Notes under the pieces: generated by a model
The model's input: only the letters and a program-made list of their open reading frames with translations
The model's database searches: none
What the model was told of the DNA's origin: nothing
Shown: positions 51,003-59,997 of the stretch, in pieces
How the letters are laid out: every line of letters starts with the position of its first letter
How positions within the stretch are numbered: the stretch's first letter is position 1
NCBI RefSeq assembly: GCF_014678725.1
Contig: NZ_CP061497.1
Coordinates: 2,744,001 to 2,808,000, forward strand
From: Thermomonas sp. XSG
GTDB taxonomy: Bacteria > Pseudomonadota > Gammaproteobacteria > Xanthomonadales > Xanthomonadaceae
Length of the DNA stretch: 64,000 bases
Direction: 5' to 3'
Program-made: the position numbers and the translations under genes

Positions 51003-52070
51003 ATGCTGCTGATCGGTATCACCGGGCACGAACTCACCGCGCGCGAGCGCGACTGGCTGCAGCACGACGCCTGCGCCGGCTTGACCCTGTTCGCGCGCAA
51101 TTTCGCCTCGCGCGCCCAGGTGGCGGAGCTGACGCAGTCGATCCGCGAAGCCGCGCCGCGCCCGCAGCTGATCTGCGTGGACCAGGAAGGCGGGCGCGTG
51201 CAGCGCTTCCGCGACGGCTACACCAAGCTGCCGGCGCTGCACGGCTTCGAGGCGCTGTACCAGCGCGATGCCGGGGCGGCGCTGGCGCTGGCCCGCGAGC
51301 ACGCCTGGCTGATGGCCAGCGAGATGCGCGCCAGCGGCGTGGACCTCAGTTTCGCCCCGGTGCTGGACCTGGCGCGCGGCAACCGTGCGATCGGCGACCG
51401 CGCGTTCGCCGCCGATCCCGAGGTGGTGGCCGCGTTCGCCCGCGTCTACGTGCAGGGCATGCACGAAGCCGGGATGGCCGCCACGCTCAAGCACTTCCCC
51501 GGCCATGGCTCGGTGCTGGAAGACACCCACCACGATGCGGCCATCGACCCGCGTCCGCTGGACGAGATCCGTGCGCACGACCTGGTGCCGTTCGCCGCCG
51601 GCATCGCCGCCGGCGCCGACGCGGTGATGACTGCGCACGTCACCTATCCGCAGGTGGCCGCCGAGCCTGCCGGCTGCTCGCGGCGCTGGATCGAGGAGAT
51701 CCTGCGCGGTGACGTGGCCAACGGCGGCCTGGGCTTCCGCGGGGTGGTGTTTTCCGACGACATCGGCATGGCCGCCGCCGGCGCGGTGGGCGGGATCAAG
51801 GCGCGCATCGACGCGCACCTGGACGCCGGCTGCGACGTGGTGCTGGTCAGTCACACCCAGCAGGTGGACGAGGCGCTGGCGGCGATCGAAGGCCGCCGGC
51901 TCAATACGATGGCGCTGGTCGGCCTGCTGGGTCGCGGTGCGCTGGGCTGGGACGGGCTGCTGGCGGATGCGCGCCGCACCGACGCGCAGGCCCGGCTGGA
52001 AGACGTGCGCGCGCCGTCGCTGGCAACCGATGTGCTGTCGGGCGCTACCAACATGGGAGACGTAGCATGA
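51003..52070 (+). CDS. nagZ: Beta-N-acetylhexosaminidase NagZ
   Basis: NagZ removes GlcNAc from anhydro-muropeptides in cell-wall recycling, in the cytoplasm. The 355-residue GH3 enzyme has VDQEGGRVQR (59-68), the signature KHFPGHGSVLEDTHHD with His about 176, and the nucleophile Asp in FSDDIGM near 252, as in E. coli NagZ. There is no signal peptide. The ATG directly follows the CYTH stop and the stop overlaps the hpt ATG. Confidence 0.95.
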   Translation: MLLIGITGHELTARERDWLQHDACAGLTLFARNFASRAQVAELTQSIREAAPRPQLICVDQEGGRVQRFRDGYTKLPALHGFEALYQRDAGAALALAREHAWLMASEMRASGVDLSFAPVLDLARGNRAIGDRAFAADPEVVAAFARVYVQGMHEAGMAATLKHFPGHGSVLEDTHHDAAIDPRPLDEIRAHDLVPFAAGIAAGADAVMTAHVTYPQVAAEPAGCSRRWIEEILRGDVANGGLGFRGVVFSDDIGMAAAGAVGGIKARIDAHLDAGCDVVLVSHTQQVDEALAAIEGRRLNTMALVGLLGRGALGWDGLLADARRTDAQARLEDVRAPSLATDVLSGATNMGDVA

Positions 52071-52624
52071 GTACACCGAAGCTGGGCGATGCATTGGCAT
52101 CGTCGCAGGTCCTGTTCGACCGCCCGGCGCTGGAGCATGCCATCGTGCGGATGGCTGGCGAGATCCGTGCGGCCTACGGCGACGGCGAGGTGCCGCTGTA
52201 CCTGACGGTGATGAACGGCGGGCTGCCGTTCGCCGCGCAGCTGGCGTTCGCGCTGGGCGAGCGCGGGCTGGACCTGCAGTTCGACTACCTGCACGCCACC
52301 CGCTACCGCGGCCAGACCAGCGGCTCGGGCCTGGCCTGGCTGCACCGTCCGGCCACGCCGATGCACGGGCGCAAGGTACTGCTGGCGGACGACATCCTCG
52401 ACGAGGGGCATACCCTGCTGGCGGTGAAGCAATGGTGCGAGGACCAGGGCGCGGCCGAGGTCCGGATCGCGGTGCTGGCGGAAAAGGTCCACGACCGCTG
52501 CGTCGAGGGCATCGCCGTCGATCACGTCGGCGTGCAGGTGCCCGATGCTTACGTTTTCGGCTACGGCATGGACTACTACGAGCAGGGCCGCAACCTGCCG
52601 GCGATCTATGCGCTGGGCGATTGA
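52067..52624 (+). CDS. hpt: Hypoxanthine-guanine phosphoribosyltransferase
   Basis: This salvage enzyme makes IMP or GMP from hypoxanthine or guanine and PRPP. The 185-residue type I PRTase has the PRPP motif VLLADDILDEGHTL (about 105-118), an N-terminal VMNGGLPFAAQL and a late YVFGYGMDYYEQGRNLPAIYAL that positions the base. It overlaps nagZ by 4 bases. It could reuse the hypoxanthine released by the phosphorylase encoded next. Confidence 0.92.
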   Translation: MSTPKLGDALASSQVLFDRPALEHAIVRMAGEIRAAYGDGEVPLYLTVMNGGLPFAAQLAFALGERGLDLQFDYLHATRYRGQTSGSGLAWLHRPATPMHGRKVLLADDILDEGHTLLAVKQWCEDQGAAEVRIAVLAEKVHDRCVEGIAVDHVGVQVPDAYVFGYGMDYYEQGRNLPAIYALGD

Positions 52625-52631
52625 TTTTCCA

Positions 52632-52740
52632 CCCCCTCCGTTTCGCGTAGCGAAGGGGAGGACTGGGGAAGGGTGCTTTCCAGCGTTGCGCGAACAGCAA
52701 CCCCCTCCCAACCTCCCCGTGCGCTGCGCGCAAGGGGAGG
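52632..52740. repeat. Two REP-like G/C-rich hairpins between hpt and the phosphorylase gene
   Basis: A first imperfect hairpin runs from CCCCCTCCG at 52632 to GGGGAGG at 52661 and a second has arms CCTCCCC (52712-52718) and GGGGAGG (52734-52740). Both read like the short extragenic palindromes common in this family. They sit at 52625-52759 in the 135-base gap. Confidence 0.6.
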
Positions 52741-52759
52741 AGCAGGACAGGAGCACTGC

Positions 52760-53509
52760 ATGAGCATCGAACTCGCCGTCATCGGCGGCACCGGCGTCTA
52801 TGCGCTGGGCGAACTGGCCGACGTGGAAAGCCACCAGCCCGTCACGCCCTACGGCGCGCCGTCCGGCCCGGTGCGCATCGGCACCTTCGCGGGTCGGCGG
52901 GTGGCCTTCTTGGCCCGCCACGGCGAAGGCCATTCGCTGCCGCCGCACAAGATCAACTATCGCGCCAACCTGGCTGCGCTGAAAGCGCTGGGGGCCCCCC
53001 GCGTGCTGGCGCTGAACACCGTCGGTGGCATCACTGAGCGCTTCGGCCCGCGCGTGCTGGCCTGCCCGGACCAGCTGATCGACTACACCTGGGGCCGCAT
53101 CTCCACCCTGTGCGAAGAGCCGGGCAGCGAGGTGCTGCACGTCGATTTCGGCGATCCCTATACGCCGGCGTTGCGCCGGCAGGTCATCGCCGCGGCGGAG
53201 CAGGCCGGCGTGGCGCTGGTCGATGCTGGTTGCTACGGCGCCACCCAGGGCCCGCGGCTGGAAACCCGCGCCGAGATCGCACGCATGCGCCGGGATGGCT
53301 GCGATCTGGTCGGCATGACCGGCATGCCCGAGGCCGGGCTTGCGCGCGAACTCGGGCTGGACTACGCCTGTCTGGCCATCGTCGCCAACTGGGCGGCGGG
53401 AGCAGGACCCGACGTGGAAGAGGTCATCACCCTTCAGGATGTGCTGGACAACGTCGAGATGGCGATGGCCGGCGTGCCCGGGCTGTTGCGACGCCTGCTG
53501 GCGGGTTGA
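52760..53509 (+). CDS. mtiP: S-methyl-5'-thioinosine (or thioadenosine) phosphorylase
   Basis: The 249-residue nucleoside phosphorylase of the MTAP family begins LAVIGGTGVYALGELAD and has RHGEGHSLPPHKINYRAN, LALNTVGGITERFGP, ATQGPRLETRAEI and VGMTGMPEAGLARELG. This matches the Pseudomonas-type methylthioinosine phosphorylase better than human MTAP in length. It would feed 5-methylthioribose-1-phosphate to methionine salvage, whose mtnBDC genes lie at 20696-22594. A strong AGGAG precedes the ATG; its own promoter region holds two REP-like hairpins. Confidence 0.85.
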   Translation: MSIELAVIGGTGVYALGELADVESHQPVTPYGAPSGPVRIGTFAGRRVAFLARHGEGHSLPPHKINYRANLAALKALGAPRVLALNTVGGITERFGPRVLACPDQLIDYTWGRISTLCEEPGSEVLHVDFGDPYTPALRRQVIAAAEQAGVALVDAGCYGATQGPRLETRAEIARMRRDGCDLVGMTGMPEAGLARELGLDYACLAIVANWAAGAGPDVEEVITLQDVLDNVEMAMAGVPGLLRRLLAG

Positions 53510-53572
53510 CCGTCAATCGGCGGGAAATCCGTTCTGGAGGATTGCGCGGGCATGGGGCTGTTGCATACTCGC

Positions 53573-53590
53573 GCCGTGCCGACGCACGGC
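53573..53590 (+). promoter_or_regulatory. Hairpin in the cold-shock gene 5' leader
   Basis: GCCGTGC and GCACGGC enclose a four-base loop 51 bases before the cold-shock ATG. Cold-shock mRNAs often have structured leaders; whether this one changes with temperature is unknown. Confidence 0.4.
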
Positions 53591-53641
53591 ACGACCGATC
53601 CAGTCCATCACCACGCGCATTCGCAAGAGGTCTTCGCAACC

Positions 53642-53845
53642 ATGCAGTACGGCACCGTGAAGTGGTTCAACGACGCAAAGGGTTTCGGTTTCATCGCCCC
53701 GGAGGACGGCAGTGCCGACGTGTTCGTGCATTTTTCCGCCATCGACTCCAAGGGCTTCCGCAGCCTGCAGGAAGGCCAGCGGGTCAGTTATGAAGTGCAG
53801 CAGGGCGCGAAGGGCGCCCAGGCCGCCGGGGTCAAGCCCGCCTGA
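53642..53845 (+). CDS. Cold-shock domain protein (CspA family)
   Basis: The 67-residue product is a single cold-shock domain with RNP1 KGFGFI and RNP2 VFVHF, starting [14 protein letters not shown]. It binds single-stranded nucleic acid and melts RNA structure. ATG 53642 gives the canonical length; an upstream in-frame ATG at 53552 adds 30 non-conserved residues. A rho-independent terminator follows. Confidence 0.95.
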   Translation: MQYGTVKWFNDAKGFGFIAPEDGSADVFVHFSAIDSKGFRSLQEGQRVSYEVQQGAKGAQAAGVKPA

Positions 53846-53871
53846 GGTCGATGCACGCCAGCAAATTCCCG

Positions 53872-53895
53872 ACCCCGCCAAGTGCGGGGTTTTTT
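53872..53895 (+). terminator. Rho-independent terminator of the cold-shock gene
   Basis: Stem ACCCCGC/GCGGGGT with a CAAGT loop, followed by TTTTTT. Confidence 0.9.
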
Positions 53896-53920
53896 GTGTC
53901 GGAATGGAGGCAGGTTCCGC

Positions 53921-53955
53921 AAAAGAAAAAGGCCCGCCGGTGAGGGCGGGCCTTT
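53921..53955 (-). terminator. Rho-independent terminator of the Ala-rich lipoprotein gene at 53983
   Basis: On the minus strand a stem with arms AAGGCCCGCC and GGCGGGCCTT is followed by a T-rich run (TTTTTCTTTT). It lies 28 bases after the stop. Confidence 0.85.
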
Positions 53956-53982
53956 CCGTACCGGCTGGAAGCCGGCAGGCGA

Positions 53983-54273
53983 TTACTTCGCTTCGCCTTC
54001 GGCAGCCGGAGCGGCAGCGGCGTCGGCAGCCGGAGCAGCGGCGTCGGCCGGAGCAGCAGCAGCGTCGGCAGCCGGAGCAGCGGCGTCGGCCGGAGCAGCG
54101 GCGTCAGCAGCCGGGGCTTCGGCAGCCGGAGCGGCTTCGGCGGCAGCGGCGTCGGCCGGAGCAGCGGCTTCGTCAGCCGGAGCAGCGGCGTCGGCGGCCG
54201 GAGCCTCTTCCTTCTTGCAGGCCGACAGAGCGAGGACGCCAGCGGCGAGGAGCGCGAAAAGCTTGGTGTTCAT
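53983..54273 (-). CDS. Alanine/proline-rich lipoprotein with tandem repeats
   Basis: The 96-residue product has a lipoprotein signal (MNTKLFALLAAGVLALSAC, lipid Cys 19) and a mature part of repeated AAPADAAA and AAPAADAA units, almost entirely Ala, Pro, Asp and Glu. The acidic, proline-spaced tail suggests a flexible extended polymer at the envelope. A GGAGATTTTC binding site precedes the ATG and a strong terminator follows, so it is expressed separately. Function unknown. Similar proteins lie at 54482 and 45896. Confidence 0.75.
   Translation of the reverse strand: MNTKLFALLAAGVLALSACKKEEAPAADAAAPADEAAAPADAAAAEAAPAAEAPAADAAAPADAAAPAADAAAAPADAAAPAADAAAAPAAEGEAK
54003..54206. repeat. Tandem low-complexity repeats encoding Ala/Pro/Asp units
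   Basis: Units around 24 bases such as GCAGCGGCGTCGGCAGCCGG recur with small changes across this stretch within the lipoprotein gene. Copy number may vary between strains by slippage or recombination. Confidence 0.6.
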
Positions 54274-54404
54274 GAAAATCTCCTGGGAGGGTTGACTGAA
54301 AATGCAGCGGTTTTGGGATCAGACAACGCCAGTGCGCTTAGCGATCCGGCAGGCGCCGGCGGGTCGTTCACTGACTCGAAACAGCCCCGGGGTTCCGGGA
54401 CACG

Positions 54405-54432
54405 AAAAAGCCGCCGGTATGCCGACGGCTTT
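54405..54432 (-). terminator. Rho-independent terminator of the Ala-rich lipoprotein gene at 54482
   Basis: On the minus strand AAAGCCGTCGG/CCGGCGGCTTT with one mismatch is followed by TTTT. It lies 50 bases after the stop. Confidence 0.8.
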
Positions 54433-54481
54433 CCCGATTTTTGGGTAACGAATCGGGCGAGATGTTCTCCGCCTGGTCCGA

Positions 54482-54781
54482 TTACTTCTTGGCTTCTTCA
54501 GCCGTGGTCGCAGCCTGCTCGGCGGCGTCGGCAGCAGCCTGGGCCTCGGCCGGGGCAGCAGCGGCGTCAGCCGGAGCGGCTTCCGCCGGAGCGGCGGCAG
54601 CGTCAGCCGGGGCTGCTTCGGCCGAAGCGTCGGCAGCCTGGGCGGCGGAGTCGGCGGCGGCCTGGGCGTCAGCGGCCGGGGTCTCGGCGCTGGCGGCGGC
54701 GTCGGCGGCCGGCTCGGACTTGCTGCACGCGGTCAGGGCCAGGCCCAGCGCCATCGCCAGCAGGATCTTGTTGATCGACAT
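54482..54781 (-). CDS. Alanine-rich lipoprotein
   Basis: The 99-residue product has a lipoprotein signal (MSINKILLAMALGLALTAC, lipid Cys 19) and a mature part of Ala, Glu, Asp, Gln with some Pro, ending EEAKK. It differs from the 53983 product in its helix-friendly tail (AAADAAEQAATTAEEAKK). A GAGGAAA binding site precedes the ATG. It sits directly after the 53983 gene's promoter region, each with its own terminator. Function unknown. Confidence 0.75.
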   Translation of the reverse strand: MSINKILLAMALGLALTACSKSEPAADAAASAETPAADAQAAADSAAQAADASAEAAPADAAAAPAEAAPADAAAAPAEAQAAADAAEQAATTAEEAKK

Positions 54782-54906
54782 GATACGGTTTCCTCGTCGT
54801 GAATAATCTGGAGCAACGCAGACAATGCGTGCTCCACCATGATGACAAGCCGTAGCCGCGTGTCAAGCGGTTGGCTGTATTTTTTTCATTCCGGGGCCTG
54901 GAAGGC

Positions 54907-56082
54907 TTATGCCAGCTCGATCGCCATGGCGGTCGCTTCGCCGCCGCCGATGCACAGCGAGGCCACGCCGCGCTTGCCGCCGCGCGCCTGCAGGGCATGG
55001 ATCAGGGTTACCAGCAGGCGTGCACCGCTGCAGCCGATCGGATGGCCCAGCGCCAGCGCGCCGCCGTTGACGTTGAGCTTCTCGTGCGCGATGCCGAGGT
55101 CGCTCATCGGCGCCATTGCCACACAGGCGAAGGCCTCGTTGACTTCGAACAGGTCCACGTCCGCCACGTTCCAGCCCGCCTTGGCCAGCACCGACTGCAC
55201 GGCCGCCACCGGGGCGGTGGTGAACCACTCCGGCGCCTGCGAATGGGTGGCATGGGCGACGATCCGGGCCAGCGGCTTGGCCCCGGCGGCAGCCGCGGCC
55301 TCGGCCGACATCACCACCAGCGCTGCGGCGCCGTCGGAAATCTTGGAGGACGAGGCGGCGGTCAGCACGCCATCCTTGCCGAAGGCCGGACGCAGCTCGG
55401 GGATCTTGTTGAGATCGATCTTGCCGGGCTCCTCGTCCCTGTCGATCACCACCTCGCCCTTGCGGGTCTTGACGGTGACCGGGACGATCTCGGCGGCGAA
55501 CGCGCCGGCGGCCTGCGCGGCCTGGGCACGGCGGGCGCTCTCGGCGGAGAACGCGTCGATGGCGGCGCGGTCATAGCCGTACTTGGCGCAGGCGGCATCG
55601 CCGAAGATGCCCATCGCCTTGCCATCGTAGGGGTTGGTGAGGCCGTCGTAGGCCATGTGGTCGAGGAACTCGGCGCTGCCGTAGCGCACGCCGGTGCGCG
55701 AACCGTTGAGCAGGTGCGGGGCGTTGGTCATCGACTCCATGCCGCCGGCGACGACCGCATTGGCCGAGCCCGCCTTGATGATGTCGTGGGCCAGCATCAC
55801 CGCCTTCATGCCCGAACCGCAGACCTTGTTGACGGTGGTGGCGCCGGCGGCGTCGGGGATGCCTGCCGCGCGCATGGCCTGGCGCGCGGGCGCCTGGCCG
55901 AGGCCGGCCGGGAGCACGCAGCCCATGATGACCTCGTCCACCTGCCCGGTGGCCAGCCCGGACTGCGCGAGCGCGCCGGCGATGGCGGCGCTGCCCAGCG
56001 TCGGCGTGGGCGTGCCGGTGAACTGGCCGAGGAAGGAACCGATGGCGGTGCGCTTGGCACCGACGATGACGACGTCGCTCAT
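54907..56082 (-). CDS. Acetyl-CoA acetyltransferase (thiolase)
   Basis: The 391-residue thiolase has the acyl-accepting Cys at 88 in NKVCGSGMKA, the His in NVNGGALALGHPIGCSGAR and the second Cys in CIGGGEATAM, plus GGMESMTNAPH, all typical of thiolases II. The degradative or biosynthetic direction is not shown. It may convert acetoacetyl-CoA from leucine or fatty acid breakdown. It stands alone with no neighbouring beta-oxidation genes apart from the liu cluster 6 kb away. Confidence 0.92.
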   Translation of the reverse strand: MSDVVIVGAKRTAIGSFLGQFTGTPTPTLGSAAIAGALAQSGLATGQVDEVIMGCVLPAGLGQAPARQAMRAAGIPDAAGATTVNKVCGSGMKAVMLAHDIIKAGSANAVVAGGMESMTNAPHLLNGSRTGVRYGSAEFLDHMAYDGLTNPYDGKAMGIFGDAACAKYGYDRAAIDAFSAESARRAQAAQAAGAFAAEIVPVTVKTRKGEVVIDRDEEPGKIDLNKIPELRPAFGKDGVLTAASSSKISDGAAALVVMSAEAAAAAGAKPLARIVAHATHSQAPEWFTTAPVAAVQSVLAKAGWNVADVDLFEVNEAFACVAMAPMSDLGIAHEKLNVNGGALALGHPIGCSGARLLVTLIHALQARGGKRGVASLCIGGGEATAMAIELA

Positions 56083-56276
56083 GGAAAGCTCCGGTTGCGT
56101 GGGGCCGGACGGGCCGGCAAACCCCGATTATCGCTCGAAAACGCGCCCATGTTGCGGTGCCGCATTCAGCTGGTGCGCGCGCGTCCGGCGTTGCGCGAAC
56201 GGCCGAGTGGGCTTACAAAGTCGCCATCCAGAAAACCGTGCCGGACGGCGCGGTTGCGTATCGAGTCGGGGAAGAA

Positions 56277-59243
56277 ATGGACAGGAATCTTGCATCGCAG
56301 CGGCAGCTCCGGCTGGCCGGAACCTTGTTGCCTGCCGCCATCGCGCTGGCGTTGTCTGCCTGTGGCGGGGGTGGGGGTGGCAGCAACGTGCGGCCCACGC
56401 CGCCGCCGGTCACGCCTTCCGGTCCTGGCTTCACTCCGACCGTCGCCAACGATGCGTCGCTGGCGGTCAACCCGCCCTCGGTCCCGACGCTCGCCGGCCC
56501 GATTTCCCTTGCCAACAACAGCCTCAACCGCCACCTGCTGCTGACCAATGCGGCTGGGGCGCTGGGCGCCGGGCTCAAGGGGCAGGGCATCACCATCGGC
56601 CTGCTCGACTCCGGCGTTAACCGCAATCACCCAACCCTGGCCGGCCGCGTCACCCAGAATTTCATCAATATCTGCACGACCGCCGCCTGCGGGAACGATC
56701 TCAGCGTGGACGACAAGGTTGGCCACGGCACTACGGTGGCTTCGCTCGCGGCCGGCCGGCCGGCGGTCGGCAATTACCTCAACAGCGACGGCAGCAACAG
56801 CGGGCAGACCGATACCTGGGGAGGCGGTGTCGCCCAGAACGCCAACATCGTGTCCTCGCGCATCATCAGCGACGCGCCGCCGAAGGACGACGGCTCCGGT
56901 GCGGGCAACGAGATTCACGCGGGTGAAGGCCTGGGCGAGGATTTCGTCTATCTGCACAAGCAACTGGCCGACGCCGGCGCGAAGATCATCAACAACTCCT
57001 GGGGTGGGCTGTACTGGAGCGATCCGGCGCTGTCGCAGGAGCTCGCCACCGCCTACAAGGACTTCACCGTCAATCGCGGCGGCATTATCGTGTTCGCCAA
57101 CGGCAATAGCGGTCGTGACGCGCGCTTCCGCCCCCAGCCTTCCGACAACGCGATGCTGCCGACGCTGGCCAACGACGCCGTCCTCGAAAAGGGCTGGCTC
57201 ACGGTCGGTGCGCTGGACCCGGCCAATCCGACCCGGCTGACGGATTACTCGCAGGAATGCGGGCCGGCGATGAACTACTGCCTGGTGGCGCCAGGCAACG
57301 TGGTGTTCATCGATCCGGATGCGACCTCGCAGGCCACCAGCGGCCTGTATCAGGGCGGCGGCACCTCCTATGCGGCGCCGCAGGTATCGGGTGCGGCGGC
57401 GGTGGTGTGGGCGGCGTTCCCGTACTTCAGCAATGACCAGGTGCGGCAGGCGATCTTGGGCGGTGCCAAAGACCTGGGCGTGCCTGGCGTCGATACCGTG
57501 TTTGGCTGGGGCCTGCTGGACGTGACCAGGGCGGCGATGGGGCCGAGCAATTTCGCCTGGGGCGATTTCAGCGTGGCGTTCGCCGGCAATTCGGTATGGC
57601 GCAACGAGATCATCGGCAGCGGCGGGCTGGTCAAGGGCGGCAGCGGCACCCTGACCCTGACCGAGGCGGGGCGCTTCACCGGCGCAACCCAGGTCAACGC
57701 CGGCGGGCTGGACGTGCGCAAGGGGCTGCGGTCGAACCTGGCCATCGCCAGCGGCGCCACGGTGTGGGCCAGCGGCGCGTTCGCGGGCAACGTGACCAAC
57801 AACGGCGCCTTCCTGAGCGGTGCCACCACGCCGGCGAGCATCGCCGGCAATTTCAGCCAGTCCGGCAGCGGCAATCTGGGCGTGTGGCTGGGCAGTGCGC
57901 TGAAGGTCACCGGGTCGGCCAGCGTCAACGGCACCATGTCCATCCTCGGGGTGAAGAGCGGTTACACCACCACGTCGAAGGAAACCCTGATCAACGCCAC
58001 TGGCGGCGTCACCGGCACCTTCGTCTCGCTGCGCGCGGCTGCCAACGTGTTCCTTGACGCTGCACTGGCCTACGACCCCAATAACGTCTTCCTCAACATC
58101 AATCGCATCGACGTGACCAAGGCCGTGGCGGGAATGGGCCTGACCGGGGCCAGCCTGGCCTCGGCGGTGCGGGTGGAGTCGGCGATGCAGGCGATCGACC
58201 TGCAGTTGGGTGGGCGCGGTCCGGCCGGGATCGGTGCGGCGTTCATCGACGCTGCGGGCGCGCTGCAGCAGTCGGCCAGCGTGGCCAATGCGGATGCCTC
58301 GCTGCGCAGTCTGTCCGGCGAGCTGCATGCGGCCTCGGCGGCGATGACCTTCGATGCCATCGACGCCGGGCGCCGCGCGCTGGGCCAGCGCGTCGATGCG
58401 CTGGGGCAGGCGCCGTCGCGGGCCGGGGGCTGGGTGCGCGATCTCAGCGCGAGCGGCGAGCTGGCCCGGGCCGGCTTCGGCCAGTTGGGCATGGACGCGA
58501 CCGGCAGCATGATCGGCAACGACTGGCGCCTCGGGCGCAGCGCGGTGGTAGGCGTGGCGATGAACCGGCTGGAGCAGTCCGGCTGGCTGGACGGCAGCGG
58601 CGATCGCAGCCGGGGCCACCAGCGCGAGGTGCAGTTGTACGCGGCCGGCTGGCGCGATGGCTGGCAGGCGCAGGCGCAGCTGGCCTCGGGCACCTTCAGT
58701 CGGCAGATGCAGCGCGAGCTGCTGCTGGGCGGGCTGCGCGATGCGGCCGCCACCCGACTGTCGGGCGATTACCTGGCGGCGTTCGGCGAGATCGGCCGGC
58801 GCTTCGATGCAGGCGCGCTGGCGCTGGTGCCGTACCTGGGCGCGCAGTTCGTGCGCGTGGCCAACGACGGCTTCGTCGAAAGCGGCGAAAGCGGTTTCGG
58901 ACTGCGTGCCAACGCCTGGGACAGCCAGCGCTGGCAGGGCTTCGCCGGTCTTCGCGGCGAACGTGCCTGGCGCGTCGGCGGCGTGGACCTGCGCGCCGAT
59001 GCCCGCGCCGAGTGGCAACGCACGCTGTCGTCCCATGGCCAGCTGTTCGACGCCAGCTTCACCGGCGTGGAGCAGTGGGCGCCGCTGCAGGGAATGGCAC
59101 TGGGCGAACGCAGCCGGTTGTTCGGGCTCGGCCTGAACGCGGCTTTCGGCAGCAGGGCCACCTTCCGTTTCGATCTCAGTCGCCGCAACGGCGACTACGG
59201 TACCGACGGCATGGCATCGCTGTGGGGGTCGTACCGGTTCTGA
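56277..59243 (+). CDS. Autotransporter serine protease (subtilisin family) with lipoprotein signal
   Basis: The 988-residue protein has a lipoprotein signal (LLPAAIALALSACGG, lipid Cys 29) followed by a Gly/Pro-rich linker, a subtilisin-type S8 domain with Asp111 (GLLDSGVN), His150 (KVGHGTTVA), Asn276 (FANGNSG) and Ser364 (GGTSYAAPQVSG), a beta-helix stalk with an autotransporter repeat (SGTLTLTEAGRFTGATQVNAGGL) and a C-terminal beta-barrel of about 280 residues ending WGSYRF. All catalytic residues are present. Lipid-anchored S8 autotransporters such as SphB1 and NalP process other surface proteins. The ATG at 56277 follows GGGGAAGAA; it opens the signal peptide. Confidence 0.9.
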   Translation: MDRNLASQRQLRLAGTLLPAAIALALSACGGGGGGSNVRPTPPPVTPSGPGFTPTVANDASLAVNPPSVPTLAGPISLANNSLNRHLLLTNAAGALGAGLKGQGITIGLLDSGVNRNHPTLAGRVTQNFINICTTAACGNDLSVDDKVGHGTTVASLAAGRPAVGNYLNSDGSNSGQTDTWGGGVAQNANIVSSRIISDAPPKDDGSGAGNEIHAGEGLGEDFVYLHKQLADAGAKIINNSWGGLYWSDPALSQELATAYKDFTVNRGGIIVFANGNSGRDARFRPQPSDNAMLPTLANDAVLEKGWLTVGALDPANPTRLTDYSQECGPAMNYCLVAPGNVVFIDPDATSQATSGLYQGGGTSYAAPQVSGAAAVVWAAFPYFSNDQVRQAILGGAKDLGVPGVDTVFGWGLLDVTRAAMGPSNFAWGDFSVAFAGNSVWRNEIIGSGGLVKGGSGTLTLTEAGRFTGATQVNAGGLDVRKGLRSNLAIASGATVWASGAFAGNVTNNGAFLSGATTPASIAGNFSQSGSGNLGVWLGSALKVTGSASVNGTMSILGVKSGYTTTSKETLINATGGVTGTFVSLRAAANVFLDAALAYDPNNVFLNINRIDVTKAVAGMGLTGASLASAVRVESAMQAIDLQLGGRGPAGIGAAFIDAAGALQQSASVANADASLRSLSGELHAASAAMTFDAIDAGRRALGQRVDALGQAPSRAGGWVRDLSASGELARAGFGQLGMDATGSMIGNDWRLGRSAVVGVAMNRLEQSGWLDGSGDRSRGHQREVQLYAAGWRDGWQAQAQLASGTFSRQMQRELLLGGLRDAAATRLSGDYLAAFGEIGRRFDAGALALVPYLGAQFVRVANDGFVESGESGFGLRANAWDSQRWQGFAGLRGERAWRVGGVDLRADARAEWQRTLSSHGQLFDASFTGVEQWAPLQGMALGERSRLFGLGLNAAFGSRATFRFDLSRRNGDYGTDGMASLWGSYRF

Positions 59244-59248
59244 TCCGG

Positions 59249-59284
59249 CCCCGCCCCGCGCCCGTGCCAGGGCTCGGGGCGGGG
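59249..59284 (+). terminator. Strong hairpin after the autotransporter gene
   Basis: A perfect 10-bp stem CCCCGCCCCG/CGGGGCGGGG with an inner 4-bp stem lies 6 bases after the stop. No T tract follows, so it may act as a weak terminator or 3'-end stabiliser. Confidence 0.5.
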
Positions 59285-59385
59285 AATGCGGCCGCAGGGT
59301 GCCGTGCTTGCGGGTCGACTGACGCGCGACGGAATTTCGGGCCTTGCCGGCGCATAGGCGCCGGGCGTGGGGCGGTATGCGGTGG

Positions 59386-59997
59386 TCAGGCCATCCTGGC
59401 GTCGATCGCGGCCGCCATTTCGCGGCGGCGGAACACGAAATCCCACAGGCTGCCGCCCATCTGCCGCCAGAGCACGGCGGAGCGCAGCGCGGCCAGCAGC
59501 AGCGCGCGGATCTCGGCCACCACGCCGGCCTGGCCGAGGTAATGCGGGTTGCCCTGCACCATCACGCGCGGGCGCAGGTTGCTGATGGTGTCGGCGTAGA
59601 GTCTTGCCAGTTCGGCGATGACGTCCGGATGCACGCTGCCTTGCGCCTTCGCCTCGCCGGCCAGCTGGCGCAGTCCTGCCTGCACCTTCAAGGTGATGCC
59701 GCCGCTGCGCACGAAGCGGCGCTCCAGTTGCAGCACGGCCAGCGCCAGCCTGCCCAGCGCCTCGTCCTTGTTGCCCTTGGAAAGGTAGTCGCGCAGCAGG
59801 CGCAGGCCGCCGCGCAGGTCGCCGGCGTCGCCGTAGACGGCCTCGGCGCTGCTGGCGTCGATGCGGAACACACTGTCCAGCGCGGCCTGCACCTGGCGGG
59901 TTTCCGATTGGCCGGTGTCGGCGATCCGCCGTACTTGCGCCAGTGCCTGTACCAGGCCGGCAAGGGCAAGCACGCGGTCGTCGATGGGGTTGCTCAT
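59386..59997 (-). CDS. hflD: HflD family protein
   Basis: The 203-residue product is HflD (YcfC), an inner-membrane-associated helical protein that in E. coli binds lambda CII. Typical text is [19 protein letters not shown] near the start, [24 protein letters not shown] in the middle and [40 protein letters not shown] near the end. It overlaps mnmA by 4 bases, as in E. coli, where it follows mnmA. Its biochemical role is unclear. Confidence 0.92.
   Translation of the reverse strand: MSNPIDDRVLALAGLVQALAQVRRIADTGQSETRQVQAALDSVFRIDASSAEAVYGDAGDLRGGLRLLRDYLSKGNKDEALGRLALAVLQLERRFVRSGGITLKVQAGLRQLAGEAKAQGSVHPDVIAELARLYADTISNLRPRVMVQGNPHYLGQAGVVAEIRALLLAALRSAVLWRQMGGSLWDFVFRRREMAAAIDARMA

Noticed and set aside
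56166-59036. A 956-codon frame antisense to the autotransporter
   Set aside because: Low-complexity Arg/Ala/Gln composition typical of high-GC antisense frames; no domain seen.
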